Part shown: positions 40,790 to 49,425 of the stretch, in pieces
Layout: each line of letters begins with the position of its first letter
Numbering within the stretch: position 1 is the first letter of the stretch
Assembly (NCBI GenBank): GCA_963846585.1
Contig: CAWJWO010000003.1
Location: 302,359 to 366,358 of the forward strand
DNA: 64,000 nucleotides
Source: JAAUTT01 sp963846585
Lineage (GTDB): Bacteria; Bacteroidota; Bacteroidia; Bacteroidales; JAAUTT01
Direction of reading: 5' to 3'
Position numbers and translations under genes: made by a program
The notes under the pieces: model-generated
Told to the model about the DNA's origin: nothing
What the model saw: only the letters and a program-made list of their open reading frames with translations
The model's database searches: none

Positions 40790-40817
40790 ATAGTGCTTAG
40801 TGCATAGTGCATAGTGC
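40790..40817 (+). repeat. TAGTGCT/TAGTGCA array upstream of glmM
   Basis: Four TAGTGCW units on the plus strand starting 6 bases upstream of the glmM start codon. Confidence 0.85.
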
Positions 40818-40939
40818 GCCCTGCTTAACAAATCAGGTAAACAATATTATAAATTAAGTAAAAAAAATATTATTATGTAATAAATACTAAGTACAATATT
40901 GTGTTTATATAAAGAATTATCCAATTTTTCGTAATATGA

Positions 40940-40971
40940 ACTAAGCACTAAGCACTAAGCACTAAGCACTA
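40940..40971 (-). repeat. TAGTGCT array starting at the cupin stop codon
   Basis: On the minus strand the stop TAG (40969-40971) begins four consecutive TAGTGCT units. Confidence 0.9.
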
Positions 40972-41448
40972 TTGCTTAATCCCGCACCTCCTTATCAGGT
41001 CAGCCAAATAATCTTTGCATTCCTCACTTCCTTCTTTTGGAGCCCAGGCAGCAAAATTTTTATCGGTAATAGGTGAATAGGGGCCATCCTTTATCTCGTA
41101 AACAACACATGGTGATTCCAACGGCACAATGCAATGCCATACACATGGTGCAATTTCTGCTCCAAAAACACCTTCATCATTTGATAATATGCAACTTGAC
41201 ATTACAGTTCCACTATCATCGAATTCTACAACCAGAACTTTCCCCATTAAAACAACAAATGCTTCAGTTTTATCCGGATTCTGGTGTTTGTGCGGTTGAA
41301 TATACGTGTCCTGTTCCAGTACGTTTAACATACGCTGAACATTTGCATCCAGTGTTTTATGAAAATTATAATTCATCCTTTTTCTTGGAGATTTTTTTGC
41401 CTGGACAACAACTTTTTCGATTAGTTGTTTGTTAATAATTTGCATCAA
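40969..41448 (-). CDS. WbuC-type cupin-fold metalloprotein
   Basis: A 159-residue cupin with the WbuC pattern: KSPRKRMNYNFHKTLDANVQRMLNVLE, then YIQPHKHQNPDKTEAFVVL (metal-binding His and Glu), GVFGAEIAPCVWHCIVPLESP, and a short C-terminal Cys-containing tail. Family members occur with O-antigen and lipopolysaccharide genes, but no such genes are beside it. The substrate is unknown. Confidence 0.85.
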   Translation of the reverse strand: MMQIINKQLIEKVVVQAKKSPRKRMNYNFHKTLDANVQRMLNVLEQDTYIQPHKHQNPDKTEAFVVLMGKVLVVEFDDSGTVMSSCILSNDEGVFGAEIAPCVWHCIVPLESPCVVYEIKDGPYSPITDKNFAAWAPKEGSEECKDYLADLIRRCGIKQ

Positions 41449-41566
41449 TTTACATTATTAAGAAAATATAATGCAATTTAATAAATAAACAACCATAATT
41501 TAATCTATAAGTTCTTAATAGATGTTAAAAATGAACTTTACCCTTAATTTTTCTGTTAAAATGTAT

Positions 41567-41574
41567 TAATTTTG
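41567..41574 (+). promoter_or_regulatory. Bacteroidota -7 box (TAATTTTG)
   Basis: Matches TAnnTTTG about 75 bases before the pseudouridine synthase start, in the divergent gap with the cupin gene. Confidence 0.45.
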
Positions 41575-41648
41575 ACATCATTAATTTGTAAATTAACATC
41601 AGTAAAATAAGTGGGAAATAGAACTATTTAAATAATAACCAACAAGAT

Positions 41649-42806
41649 ATGGGTATCGATGACGATAATAGGAACAATAGTGAGGAATCTGATTTTTCTC
41701 AACCAAATAAAAGAAAAAGAGTTATCCTTAATAATAAATCTGGAGAAAATAGCCGTAACCAAAGTTTAGGCAACTATGATGCAAAACGACCGCTTTATAG
41801 CAGCGACAAAGTTTTAAGGAATATTGAAAATACTGATGGTAATGAATCGCAAAGCCGAATTCCGAACGGACGGGAACCTTACCATCGTAATATAGACAGG
41901 CCATATGTTAAGAAATCAGCCGGAACAATAGGGAACGGTTATAAAAAGCCATACAACCAGGGTTCAAAACCAGGATACCAGTCAAAATACAATAAACCGT
42001 TTGGCAAACCAGGAGGCAAACCAACATTTATAAAACCCGGCCGTGAAAAAATCCGACAACCTGATTATCATTTTGATGAGGATGTTATAACCGGCCCAAT
42101 CCGCTTAAATAAGTTTATTGCTAATACCGGCCTGTGTTCGCGGCGTGAAGCGGATGAATATATTCAGGCAGGTTTGATCACTGTAAACGGGAAACTGGTA
42201 TCTGAATTAGGGTCTAAAGTAATGCCTACCGACGATATCCGTTATAACGGCAACAGGATGGCCACAGAACGTAAAGTTTATATACTGCTCAACAAACCAA
42301 AAGATTATGTCACATCAGTCGATGATCCTCATGCAAAACGTACAGTTATGGAACTGGTTGCAGGAGCCTGCAGTGAACGTATTTACCCGGTTGGACGTTT
42401 GGACAGGATGACCACCGGTGTATTGTTGCTTACAAATGACGGTGAACTTACAAAAAAACTAACCCATCCTGCATCAACAATAAGAAAAGTTTATCAGGTA
42501 CAGCTGGAAAAAGCTATGAAAGTTGAAGATATGCATATGTTACTGGAAGGTTTAACCCTTGATGACGGATTTATAAAAGCTGATAAAATAAATCATGTAT
42601 TCGAAGATGATAAAAGCATAGTGGGAATTGAAATTCATTCAGGTCGCAATCGTGTTATCCGAAGGATATTCGAAAAAATAGGATACCACGTCCTTAAACT
42701 TGACCGGATTTATTTCGGAGGCCTTACGAAAAAAGGCCTTTCACGGGGTAAATGGCGTTTCCTGGCTCCACGGGAAGTGGGGTATCTGAAGATGTTAAAA
42801 TCTTGA
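41649..42806 (+). CDS. 23S/16S rRNA pseudouridine synthase, RluB/RsuA family
   Basis: A 385-residue protein. Residues 1-145 are a disordered Lys/Arg/Asn/Gly-rich extension (KPYNQGSKPGYQSKYNKPFG type) typical of Bacteroidota. An S4 RNA-binding domain (about 150-200, IRLNKFIANTGLCSRREADE) and the catalytic domain with the Asp in GRLDRMTTGVLLLTND (near 250) follow. RluB (U2605) is the most probable activity, but RsuA/RluE cannot be excluded. The strong palindrome 18 bases downstream may end transcription. Confidence 0.93.
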   Translation: MGIDDDNRNNSEESDFSQPNKRKRVILNNKSGENSRNQSLGNYDAKRPLYSSDKVLRNIENTDGNESQSRIPNGREPYHRNIDRPYVKKSAGTIGNGYKKPYNQGSKPGYQSKYNKPFGKPGGKPTFIKPGREKIRQPDYHFDEDVITGPIRLNKFIANTGLCSRREADEYIQAGLITVNGKLVSELGSKVMPTDDIRYNGNRMATERKVYILLNKPKDYVTSVDDPHAKRTVMELVAGACSERIYPVGRLDRMTTGVLLLTNDGELTKKLTHPASTIRKVYQVQLEKAMKVEDMHMLLEGLTLDDGFIKADKINHVFEDDKSIVGIEIHSGRNRVIRRIFEKIGYHVLKLDRIYFGGLTKKGLSRGKWRFLAPREVGYLKMLKS

Positions 42807-42823
42807 TAAGTGTTTGTACATTA

Positions 42824-42857
42824 ATCATTGCCGTTGGTTTAAACCAACGGCAATGAT
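42824..42857. repeat. Perfect 34-bp palindrome
   Basis: ATCATTGCCGTTGGTTT followed immediately by its exact reverse complement, with no loop. It lies 18 bases after the pseudouridine synthase stop. There is no T tract on either side, so it could be a transcription end, a protein-binding site or a dispersed palindrome (GCCGTTGG...CCAACGGC). Confidence 0.92.
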
Positions 42858-43020
42858 AATCCAAACACATGACTGTAAAGATTTAAACTACTTAAGAGCA
42901 TTTCTAAAACTTTTTTAAATTTTAAAATATTCAAATCTCAATACAATAGCATATCCCAATATTTGATGACACTTTTATTACTATATTTACCCCCTTTATA
43001 ATTTTAATAAGCGGGTTTTT

Positions 43021-44430
43021 ATGTTATTTAGAATTACTATTGTTATACCTATTTTGTTAATCATTCGATTAGACATTCAGGCTCAAACCCTTCCTTTAAG
43101 TGAAAACGACTCCTCAAAAATTTTACTGTTAAACGATGATACAAGCCGGATAAACAATCCTGCACAAAAAGAATATACGTATTTGCCTTTATCTCAAAAG
43201 GATTCCTCTAAATACCGGTTGATAGATAGTCTGGAACACGCAAGGATATTTGGTGAACGAATTAAACTAATGGAGGCCTTTCTTTCGGGAAATACTCCTG
43301 TTGGTGTGTTCAATATTGATTATAAGAAATTTATTAATTATAACGAATTTGAGGGTATAAGACTGGGACTTGGGTTATCTACAAATCAAAAAATATCTTC
43401 TTACTTCTCACTGGGAGGCTATATTACATATGGGTTTAACGATAAAGAAATAAAAGACGGCGCCTTTATTCAAATATTTCCATACTGGTTGTCAGATACA
43501 AAATTTATATTCCAATATCACAACGATGTGTCAGAAGTAGGTGGTTATCACTTTCTTGACGAATATATTTTTAATCAGTCGGAAATATTCCGGAATCTGG
43601 ACATCGATCATATGATGTTTTTGCACGAATTTGAAGCTGATGGAAGTTTCAGGTCTCTTAAATATTTTAAATTTAACTTTTATGTGAACAGAGCTGATAA
43701 AACATTGCCTGGTTATATTTTTACTCCGGCAGAATCAGCCTTTAACGGTGAAGAAAGTTCCTTCCATTTTACCGAGATTGGTATGAACCTGAAAATTGCC
43801 TTTAATGAAAAATTTATAATATCACCTGGTGGCAGACTGATAGCGACAGAGAATAATTACCCTGTTATATGGTTTAATATTCGCAGGGGAATTCCACTTA
43901 TGGGAAGAAATTTTATCTATACCAAATATGAACTTAAAGTAATGAAAATGTTTACCACGCGTTTATTTGGACAATCGAAGTTTGCTTTTGTTGCTGGGAA
44001 AATTTCAGGAGATATCCCTGTAACTAACTTATTTAACGGTCATGCAAGCTATGCTCCGATTACCATTGATGCCGAAAACACTTTTGCTACAATGAGAATG
44101 GACGAGTTTTATGCCACCGGCTTTACATCCATATTCTTCAGGCAAAAATTTAACCCATTGTTCAATTATAACTTCTTCCACCCTAACCTTGCATTAGCTG
44201 CAGATATAGGTTACGGACAACTTTCCAATGCTGATCACCATGCTCCTGGTATATTTACCACTTTTAACAAGGGTTATTATGAATCGGGTATACTTATAAA
44301 TAATTTGCTGATTTCGGGAGGACTTATAAACCTGGGATTTGGTCTGTTTTATCGATTAGGGCCATATTCATTCCTGAATATATCTGATAATTTTTGTTAC
44401 AGGGTAACTCTGGACTTCAACCTTAAATAG
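43021..44430 (+). CDS. DUF5686-like outer-membrane protein
   Basis: A 469-residue protein with a signal peptide and a C-terminal barrel-like region similar to DUF5686 (NEFEGIRLGLGLSTNQKIS, YFSLGGYITYGFNDKE). Longer family members carry a carboxypeptidase-regulatory-like domain in front, which is missing here. The N-terminus has two imperfect copies of a short motif (LPLSENDSSKILLLND and LPLSQKDSSKYRLIDS). It ends in a barrel-type terminal strand (YRVTLDFNLK), and the stop TAG opens a TAGTGC array. Function unknown. Confidence 0.72.
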   Translation: MLFRITIVIPILLIIRLDIQAQTLPLSENDSSKILLLNDDTSRINNPAQKEYTYLPLSQKDSSKYRLIDSLEHARIFGERIKLMEAFLSGNTPVGVFNIDYKKFINYNEFEGIRLGLGLSTNQKISSYFSLGGYITYGFNDKEIKDGAFIQIFPYWLSDTKFIFQYHNDVSEVGGYHFLDEYIFNQSEIFRNLDIDHMMFLHEFEADGSFRSLKYFKFNFYVNRADKTLPGYIFTPAESAFNGEESSFHFTEIGMNLKIAFNEKFIISPGGRLIATENNYPVIWFNIRRGIPLMGRNFIYTKYELKVMKMFTTRLFGQSKFAFVAGKISGDIPVTNLFNGHASYAPITIDAENTFATMRMDEFYATGFTSIFFRQKFNPLFNYNFFHPNLALAADIGYGQLSNADHHAPGIFTTFNKGYYESGILINNLLISGGLINLGFGLFYRLGPYSFLNISDNFCYRVTLDFNLK

Positions 44431-44460
44431 TGCTAAGTGCATAGTGCCTAGTGCTTAGTA
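44428..44460 (+). repeat. TAGTGC word array starting at a stop codon
   Basis: The DUF5686 stop TAG (44428-44430) opens TAGTGCTAAGTGCATAGTGC and two further units. Confidence 0.88.
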
Positions 44461-44580
44461 TATCCAAATAACAATTTTGTTATGATACATGCTTAGTATT
44501 ATTCATTTGATTAGAATTAATTGTTCTATGTGGTGAAGTAATGAAAAAATGAAGTTTTATAAGGTAAACTTTATCCTGAA

Positions 44581-44647
44581 ACTAATAACTAACAACTAAC
44601 ATCTGATAACTACGCAGAATACACTATGCACTGCGCACTAAGCACTA
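44581..44647 (-). repeat. AACTAACA words and a TAGTGCT array overlapping the pirin gene end
   Basis: On the minus strand the pirin gene ends AAT-AGT-GCT-TAG and continues TGCGCAGTGCATAGTG, so one TAGTGCT unit is inside the coding sequence and encodes its last residues (Ser-Ala). AACTAACAACTAAC words fill 44581-44612. Confidence 0.85.
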
Positions 44648-45363
44648 TTTACATCCATAGGGATTTCCATTAATAATAATTCTGCCTCTGTATCTGCATG
44701 CAGGTTAACTTGTTCAATATCCCAAATTCCAAAGCCATCACGTTTATTTAATTTCTGGCCATTTAAAGTTACTTCTCCTTCTATTACAAACAAATATACT
44801 CCATTTCCCTTTACTTTGACTATATAATCCATTTTTAGGCCATTATCAAAATGTCCCATATGAAACCATGCGTTCTGGTAGATCCAAACACCGGCATCAT
44901 CAGGATTTGGTGAAAGCACTTGCTGCAGTTTATTATGACGGTCTTCAATATTTAATGTCAGCTGATCGTAACGCGGAGTAACATTTCTTTTATCCGGGAG
45001 TATCCAAATTTGTAATAATTTAACTTTCCTGTCCTTATTACTATTATATTCACTATGAAATATCCCCGTTCCGGCACTCATAACCTGTATATCACCGTAT
45101 TTTATAATTGAGCCGTTGCCCATACTGTCCTTGTGCTTTAAATCACCTTCAAGGGGTATAGTTATGATTTCCATATTTTCATGAGGATGAGTGCCAAACC
45201 CCATACCGGCTTCTATAGTGTCGTCATTTAATACCCGTAAGGCACCGAAAGACATCCTGTCAGGATTGTAATAATTTGCAAAACTGAATGTATGATAGGT
45301 TTTAAGCCATCCGTGATTTGCATTGCCACGGGTTTCTGCTTTGTGAAGAATTGTGTTTGACAT
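44638..45363 (-). CDS. Pirin family protein (YhhW-like)
   Basis: A 241-residue bicupin. The metal site of the N-terminal cupin is in GFGTHPHENMEIITIPLEG with the following GSIIKYGDIQVMSAGTGIFHSE. The C-terminal cupin is shorter (GVYLFVIEGEVTLNG). Pirins of this group have quercetinase or regulatory roles; no function is proven here. The final Asn-Ser-Ala is encoded by an intergenic repeat unit that has entered the gene. Confidence 0.93.
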   Translation of the reverse strand: MSNTILHKAETRGNANHGWLKTYHTFSFANYYNPDRMSFGALRVLNDDTIEAGMGFGTHPHENMEIITIPLEGDLKHKDSMGNGSIIKYGDIQVMSAGTGIFHSEYNSNKDRKVKLLQIWILPDKRNVTPRYDQLTLNIEDRHNKLQQVLSPNPDDAGVWIYQNAWFHMGHFDNGLKMDYIVKVKGNGVYLFVIEGEVTLNGQKLNKRDGFGIWDIEQVNLHADTEAELLLMEIPMDVNSA

Positions 45364-45369
45364 ACCTGT

Positions 45370-45408
45370 ATAGTTGTTAGTTGATGGTTGTTAGTTGTTA
45401 GTCGCTGG
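45370..45408 (+). repeat. GTTAGTT heptamer array
   Basis: GTTGTTAGTTGATGGTTGTTAG-type words of 7-base period upstream of the pirin gene; the same family as 31345-31380 and 54200-54230. Confidence 0.8.
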
Positions 45409-45614
45409 AGTAGATATGACTAATTGATAACAGACAGAGCTTTCATTATTATTTCCTTAACAAAATTCGGAAAATAAAGTTCTCATTTGTAATACTTTTA
45501 CATTATTGTCCGATATAAGTTTAAATTCCATTTTTAATTTTAAAAAATGCTTGATAATCAATAACAGATTATTATTGTTTTGCTTTTTTTTATAAGTAAG
45601 CCCCTTTCAAAACA

Positions 45615-45709
45615 GGTGGCTTCGACAGGCTCAGCCACTGAAATCAAGCTCAATGACTTAATCTGATCCTGAGACAGTTAAACTGGTGGCTGAGCCTGTC
45701 GAAGCCACC
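45615..45709. repeat. Inverted-repeat element with 24-bp perfect ends
   Basis: Left arm 45615-45638 (GGTGGCTTCGACAGGCTCAG...) is the exact reverse complement of 45686-45709; the inner 47 bases are unique. The arms contain the widespread CTTCGACAGGCTCAG dispersed-repeat core. The rest of the gap 45410-45860 holds no gene that I can support. Confidence 0.92.
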
Positions 45710-45860
45710 GAATTGGGATAATGCATTGCAGAAAATCCTTTCTATTTTTTTTATCGGACAATAGTGATTCTTTTGTAATTTTTTGATGATATTATAATGA
45801 ACTTTTTTAAACATTTATGTGTTTAAAAAAATATTTTAACCATTTTTAATTTTATATTAT

Positions 45861-46250
45861 ATGAACCCTGTAGTACACTTTGAAATGCCTGCTGAAGACA
45901 GAAAACGCATGGCTGGTTTCTATACTGATGTTTTTGGCTGGAAGACCAATCTAATGGGAGAAGATATGGGTAATTACGTTACGGTTAGCACCACTGAAAC
46001 TGATGATAAAGGCCGTCCTAAAACTCCCGGGACAATAAACGGAGGCTTTTTCCCAAAACAGAAGGGCCAGCCTGCCCAGTACCCATCCATTGTTATTGCT
46101 GTTGATGATATAAATAAATATATAAAAAAAGTATCCGAAAAAGGTGGTAAAGTTCTTGGAGAACCGGTTCAAATTCCCGGTATAGGGCATTATGTATCAT
46201 TTATTGATACTGAGGGTAACCGTGTTAGTATACTTCAACCTGCTATGTAG
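45861..46250 (+). CDS. VOC family protein (glyoxalase-like)
   Basis: A 129-residue single VOC-fold protein with VVHFEMPAEDRKRMAGFYTDVFGWK and the closing GHYVSFIDTEGNRVSILQP. This is the common subgroup resembling glyoxalase/bleomycin-resistance proteins, without an assignable substrate. The stop TAG is followed by TGCC, a single trace of the TAGTGC word. Confidence 0.9.
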   Translation: MNPVVHFEMPAEDRKRMAGFYTDVFGWKTNLMGEDMGNYVTVSTTETDDKGRPKTPGTINGGFFPKQKGQPAQYPSIVIAVDDINKYIKKVSEKGGKVLGEPVQIPGIGHYVSFIDTEGNRVSILQPAM

Positions 46251-46289
46251 TGCCTCTAAGACACTTTAATATACTTACTTATAAAAACT

Positions 46290-47231
46290 ATGCTTAGTAT
46301 TAGCAACGACCAACACGACCCATATTTTAATATTGCTTCTGAAGAATTTCTTCTTAAAAATTTTAGTGAGGATGTTTTTATGCTTTACATTAATAGGCCT
46401 TCTATTATTGTTGGTAAACATCAAAACGCCTTTTCAGAAATAAATTACCCGTTCATAAAAGAAAACCATATACCTGTAATCCGGCGACTTTCAGGTGGCG
46501 GATCGGTATATCACGATACTGGTAACCTGAATTTTACATTTATTGTAAACAGTATTGAGGGTAAACAAATAAATTTCAAGCGATTCACGAATTTAATACT
46601 TGAGGTACTTCAACATTCCGGTGTCCCTGCTGTTTGCAATGAACGAAACGATATTCTCATAAATGGCCTGAAATGTTCCGGCAATGCCGAACATATTTAC
46701 AAAAACCGTACTTTACACCACGGGACATTATTATTTTCATCAGATTTAAATAATTTGCGCAAAGCACTTAAAGGAAATTATATTAAATATGAAGACAAGG
46801 CAGTTAAATCAATAAGCAGCCATGTTACCAACATCTCTGAATATCTGCCTGGAACGTTCTCCATAGAAAAATTCAGGGATAATATTGTGAATTATATACA
46901 TGAAGTATATCCTATGATTAAAGATTATTTATTGTCAGAAAAGGATAATATTCAAATCAATAAACTTGTTAAAGAAAAATATCAAAACTGGGACTGGAAT
47001 TATGGTTATTCCCCCGGATTTAAAGTAACCAAATCGGAAAATATAAGCGGAAGTGATTTTGAGTTAAGATTAGAGGTGAAGAATGGGTTAATTTCAGGCA
47101 TAGGTATATATGAAAAAGGAATTTTATTGCCAAAAGCCTCTGAATTATTGATAGGTGCTAAATTCAAGGAAGATATTTTAGATTTAATATTTCAAAAAAT
47201 TTCAAATAATGCCGTTAACTTGAACAAGTAG
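46290..47231 (+). CDS. lplA: Lipoate-protein ligase
   Basis: A 313-residue ligase attaching lipoate to 2-oxoacid dehydrogenase or glycine-cleavage proteins. It has the lipoyl/biotinyl-transferase core: INRPSIIVGKHQNAFSEIN, IRRLSGGGSVYHDTGNLNFTFI, LKCSGNAEHIYKNRTLHHGTLLF and the Lys in YEDKAVKSISSHVTN, then an LplA-type C-terminal accessory domain (about 235-313). Complete and alone. Confidence 0.93.
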   Translation: MLSISNDQHDPYFNIASEEFLLKNFSEDVFMLYINRPSIIVGKHQNAFSEINYPFIKENHIPVIRRLSGGGSVYHDTGNLNFTFIVNSIEGKQINFKRFTNLILEVLQHSGVPAVCNERNDILINGLKCSGNAEHIYKNRTLHHGTLLFSSDLNNLRKALKGNYIKYEDKAVKSISSHVTNISEYLPGTFSIEKFRDNIVNYIHEVYPMIKDYLLSEKDNIQINKLVKEKYQNWDWNYGYSPGFKVTKSENISGSDFELRLEVKNGLISGIGIYEKGILLPKASELLIGAKFKEDILDLIFQKISNNAVNLNK

Positions 47232-47289
47232 TTCTTTAACTAACAAATTATATACTTTTTTATTATAATTTAGCCTGAAATCATAGAAA

Positions 47290-48129
47290 ATGGATTCAGA
47301 AACTAAAGTTCACGGTTTTATTAATCTGGAAAAAATAATTCATAATAAAAACCCTAAACTGGGTAAGTTACTGCCTAAATTTCTGATTAATTATATTAAA
47401 AGAATTGTCCACGTGGATGAATTAAATGATATAATTGAAAATAACAAAAATGAAAATGGGCTTACCTTTATTAATAATGCCCTTATTACTCTGGGTGCTA
47501 AGGCAAAAGTTTATGGTACTGAACGTATACCTAAAACCGGAAGGTTTATTTTTGCCAGCAATCATCCACTTGGGGGATTGGATGGCATGATTTTGGTAAA
47601 CGAAGTTGGCAAAATTTTTCCGGATCTTAAGTTTATAGTTAACGACTTGCTTCTTAACGTAAAAAATTTTGAGGATATTTTTGTCCCGGTAAACAAGCTC
47701 GGACGTCAAAATGTTAATTATGCAAAAATTATTGATTCAACATATAAATCCAATGAACAGGTTTTATATTTTCCGGCAGGGTTATGTTCCCGAAAGATAA
47801 AAGGTAAAATTACGGATCTAACCTGGCAGAAAAGCTTTATTTTAAAAGCAGTTAAATATGAACGGGATATTATTCCGGTTTTTATTGAAGGGAAAAACAG
47901 TAATTTCTTCTATAATCTTTCAAATTTCAGAAAATTCCTTGGAATAAAAGCCAATATTGAAATGTTATTTCTTGTTGATGAAATGTTTAATCAAAAAGAT
48001 AAAACAATATCGGTAATCTTTGGCGATCCAGTTCCATTTACAGAGTTTAATTCATCAAAATTGCCTTCATTTTGGGCAGGTTATGTACGTGAAAAAGTTT
48101 ATTCCTTAAGAGATTTGTCTGTAACATAA
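47290..48129 (+). CDS. glsA: Glycine-lipid O-acyltransferase-like protein (PlsC family)
   Basis: A 279-residue acyltransferase of the LPLAT/PlsC superfamily. The catalytic motif is NHPLGGLDG (about residues 94-102, the Hx4D type), with FVPVNKLGRQNV and the FPAGLCSRK block. The next gene is a hemolysin-type N-acyltransferase. In Bacteroides the equivalent pair (glsB, glsA) makes glycine lipids: N-acylation of glycine, then O-acylation. The assignment rests on this pairing and the motifs; ornithine-lipid synthesis is an alternative. Confidence 0.8.
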   Translation: MDSETKVHGFINLEKIIHNKNPKLGKLLPKFLINYIKRIVHVDELNDIIENNKNENGLTFINNALITLGAKAKVYGTERIPKTGRFIFASNHPLGGLDGMILVNEVGKIFPDLKFIVNDLLLNVKNFEDIFVPVNKLGRQNVNYAKIIDSTYKSNEQVLYFPAGLCSRKIKGKITDLTWQKSFILKAVKYERDIIPVFIEGKNSNFFYNLSNFRKFLGIKANIEMLFLVDEMFNQKDKTISVIFGDPVPFTEFNSSKLPSFWAGYVREKVYSLRDLSVT

Positions 48130-48148
48130 ATTTTTTAATTTATCTTTG
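48114..48148 (+). promoter_or_regulatory. Putative promoter upstream of glsB
   Basis: TTTG at 48114-48117 and TATCTTTG (TAnnTTTG) at 48141-48148 are 23 bases apart, a reasonable Bacteroidota -33/-7 arrangement. The start codon is at 48340, so the leader would be about 185 bases. Confidence 0.5.
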
Positions 48149-48266
48149 CGTCATATGGTAATTTATTACTAATTTGCTAAATTATAATATATTTAAAGGT
48201 CTAAATTCAATTCTTTTGATAGATCAAAATTCAATAAGAAAATTTACTTAAGAATAATGTATAAAG

Positions 48267-48296
48267 TCTTGGCTCCTGGTTCCTGGTTTATGGCTC
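48267..48296 (+). repeat. TTGGCTCCTGGTTCC heptamer array
   Basis: TTGGCTC-CTGGTTC-CTGGTTT-ATGGCTC, 7-base period; related arrays at 52544-52566, 52690-52718 and 54172-54195. Confidence 0.85.
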
Positions 48297-48339
48297 TAAT
48301 AATAATACACGTTATCCAAGAGTAAATAAAATTTAAAAT

Positions 48340-49350
48340 ATGGTTAACATTATTCCTCCGGTTGACAGAAAACTTTTAGAAAGTGAACTGACAGAAGATA
48401 AGTTTGTCAGGTACACTAACAAAGGTGGTAATGTTCTGTATATCTTTTCAGGCAGGGAATCTTCTTACCTCATGAAAGAGATCGGAAGGCTGAGAGAGGA
48501 AGCATTCCGGCACGCAGGAGGCGGTACAGGTGAGGAATTGGATATTGATGATTTTGATACATGCGAAAACCCTTACAAGCAATTAATAGTATGGGATCCT
48601 GATAGCAGACAAATTTTAGGGGGATATCGTTTTAAGGTTTGTGATGCAAATACTATTACTCAAAACGGTAAGGTATTATTATCGACATCTGAGTTATTTA
48701 ACTTTTCTGATATTTTTCGAAAAGAATACCTCCCATATATGATTGAGTTAGGCCGTTCGTTCGTACAAACTTCTTACCAGTCGACAAACCGCTTTAGAAA
48801 AAGCCTTTATGTACTTGACAACCTTTGGGATGGACTAGGAGCAATAATTGTACAAAATCCCGAAAAAAAATATTTTTTCGGGAAGGTGACTATGTACAAG
48901 TCATATAATGTCAATGCACGTAACCACCTTCTTTATTTTCTTAATAAACATTTTTCTGACAACAAGAGCCTGGTCACTCCGATAGAACCTATGTCAACAG
49001 ATATAGATCATGCAGAACTAAAAAATGTTTTTACACATCAGGAATATACTGATGATTACAAGATACTCTCGAAATCAGTACGTAAACTTGGAGAAATTAT
49101 ACCACCATTGATTAATTCCTATATGAACCTTTCACCAACCATGAAAGTATTCGGAACAGCCAACAATCCTCATTTTGGAGGTGTTGAGGAAACTGCTATC
49201 CTTCTTACTATTAATGATATTTACCAGGAAAAGGTTGAAAGGCATATAATTACTTTTGACCCTGTATTCTGGATCCGTAAAAAACTTAAAAATACACACA
49301 TTCACTTCTTCCCTAAACGTTACCGGTGGATCAGGAAAAAAAGCAGGTGA
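48340..49350 (+). CDS. glsB: Glycine-lipid N-acyltransferase-like protein (hemolysin/GNAT type)
   Basis: A 336-residue hemolysin-like acyltransferase: REEAFRHAGGGTGEELDIDDFD, then LIVWDPDSRQILGGYRF and MIELGRSFVQTSYQST, the pattern of OlsB/GlsB enzymes that transfer a 3-hydroxyacyl chain to an amino acid. It follows the PlsC-type partner at 47290. The C-terminal part (TMKVFGTANNPHFGGVEETAILL) is typical of the Bacteroidota form. Glycine as substrate is inferred from Bacteroides. Confidence 0.82.
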   Translation: MVNIIPPVDRKLLESELTEDKFVRYTNKGGNVLYIFSGRESSYLMKEIGRLREEAFRHAGGGTGEELDIDDFDTCENPYKQLIVWDPDSRQILGGYRFKVCDANTITQNGKVLLSTSELFNFSDIFRKEYLPYMIELGRSFVQTSYQSTNRFRKSLYVLDNLWDGLGAIIVQNPEKKYFFGKVTMYKSYNVNARNHLLYFLNKHFSDNKSLVTPIEPMSTDIDHAELKNVFTHQEYTDDYKILSKSVRKLGEIIPPLINSYMNLSPTMKVFGTANNPHFGGVEETAILLTINDIYQEKVERHIITFDPVFWIRKKLKNTHIHFFPKRYRWIRKKSR

Positions 49351-49425
49351 CATATTTCAAGCCTTTTCCCAATATTTTTACACCTTAAATTATATAAATC
49401 CAACATAAAAATTAATCCGGGCACA

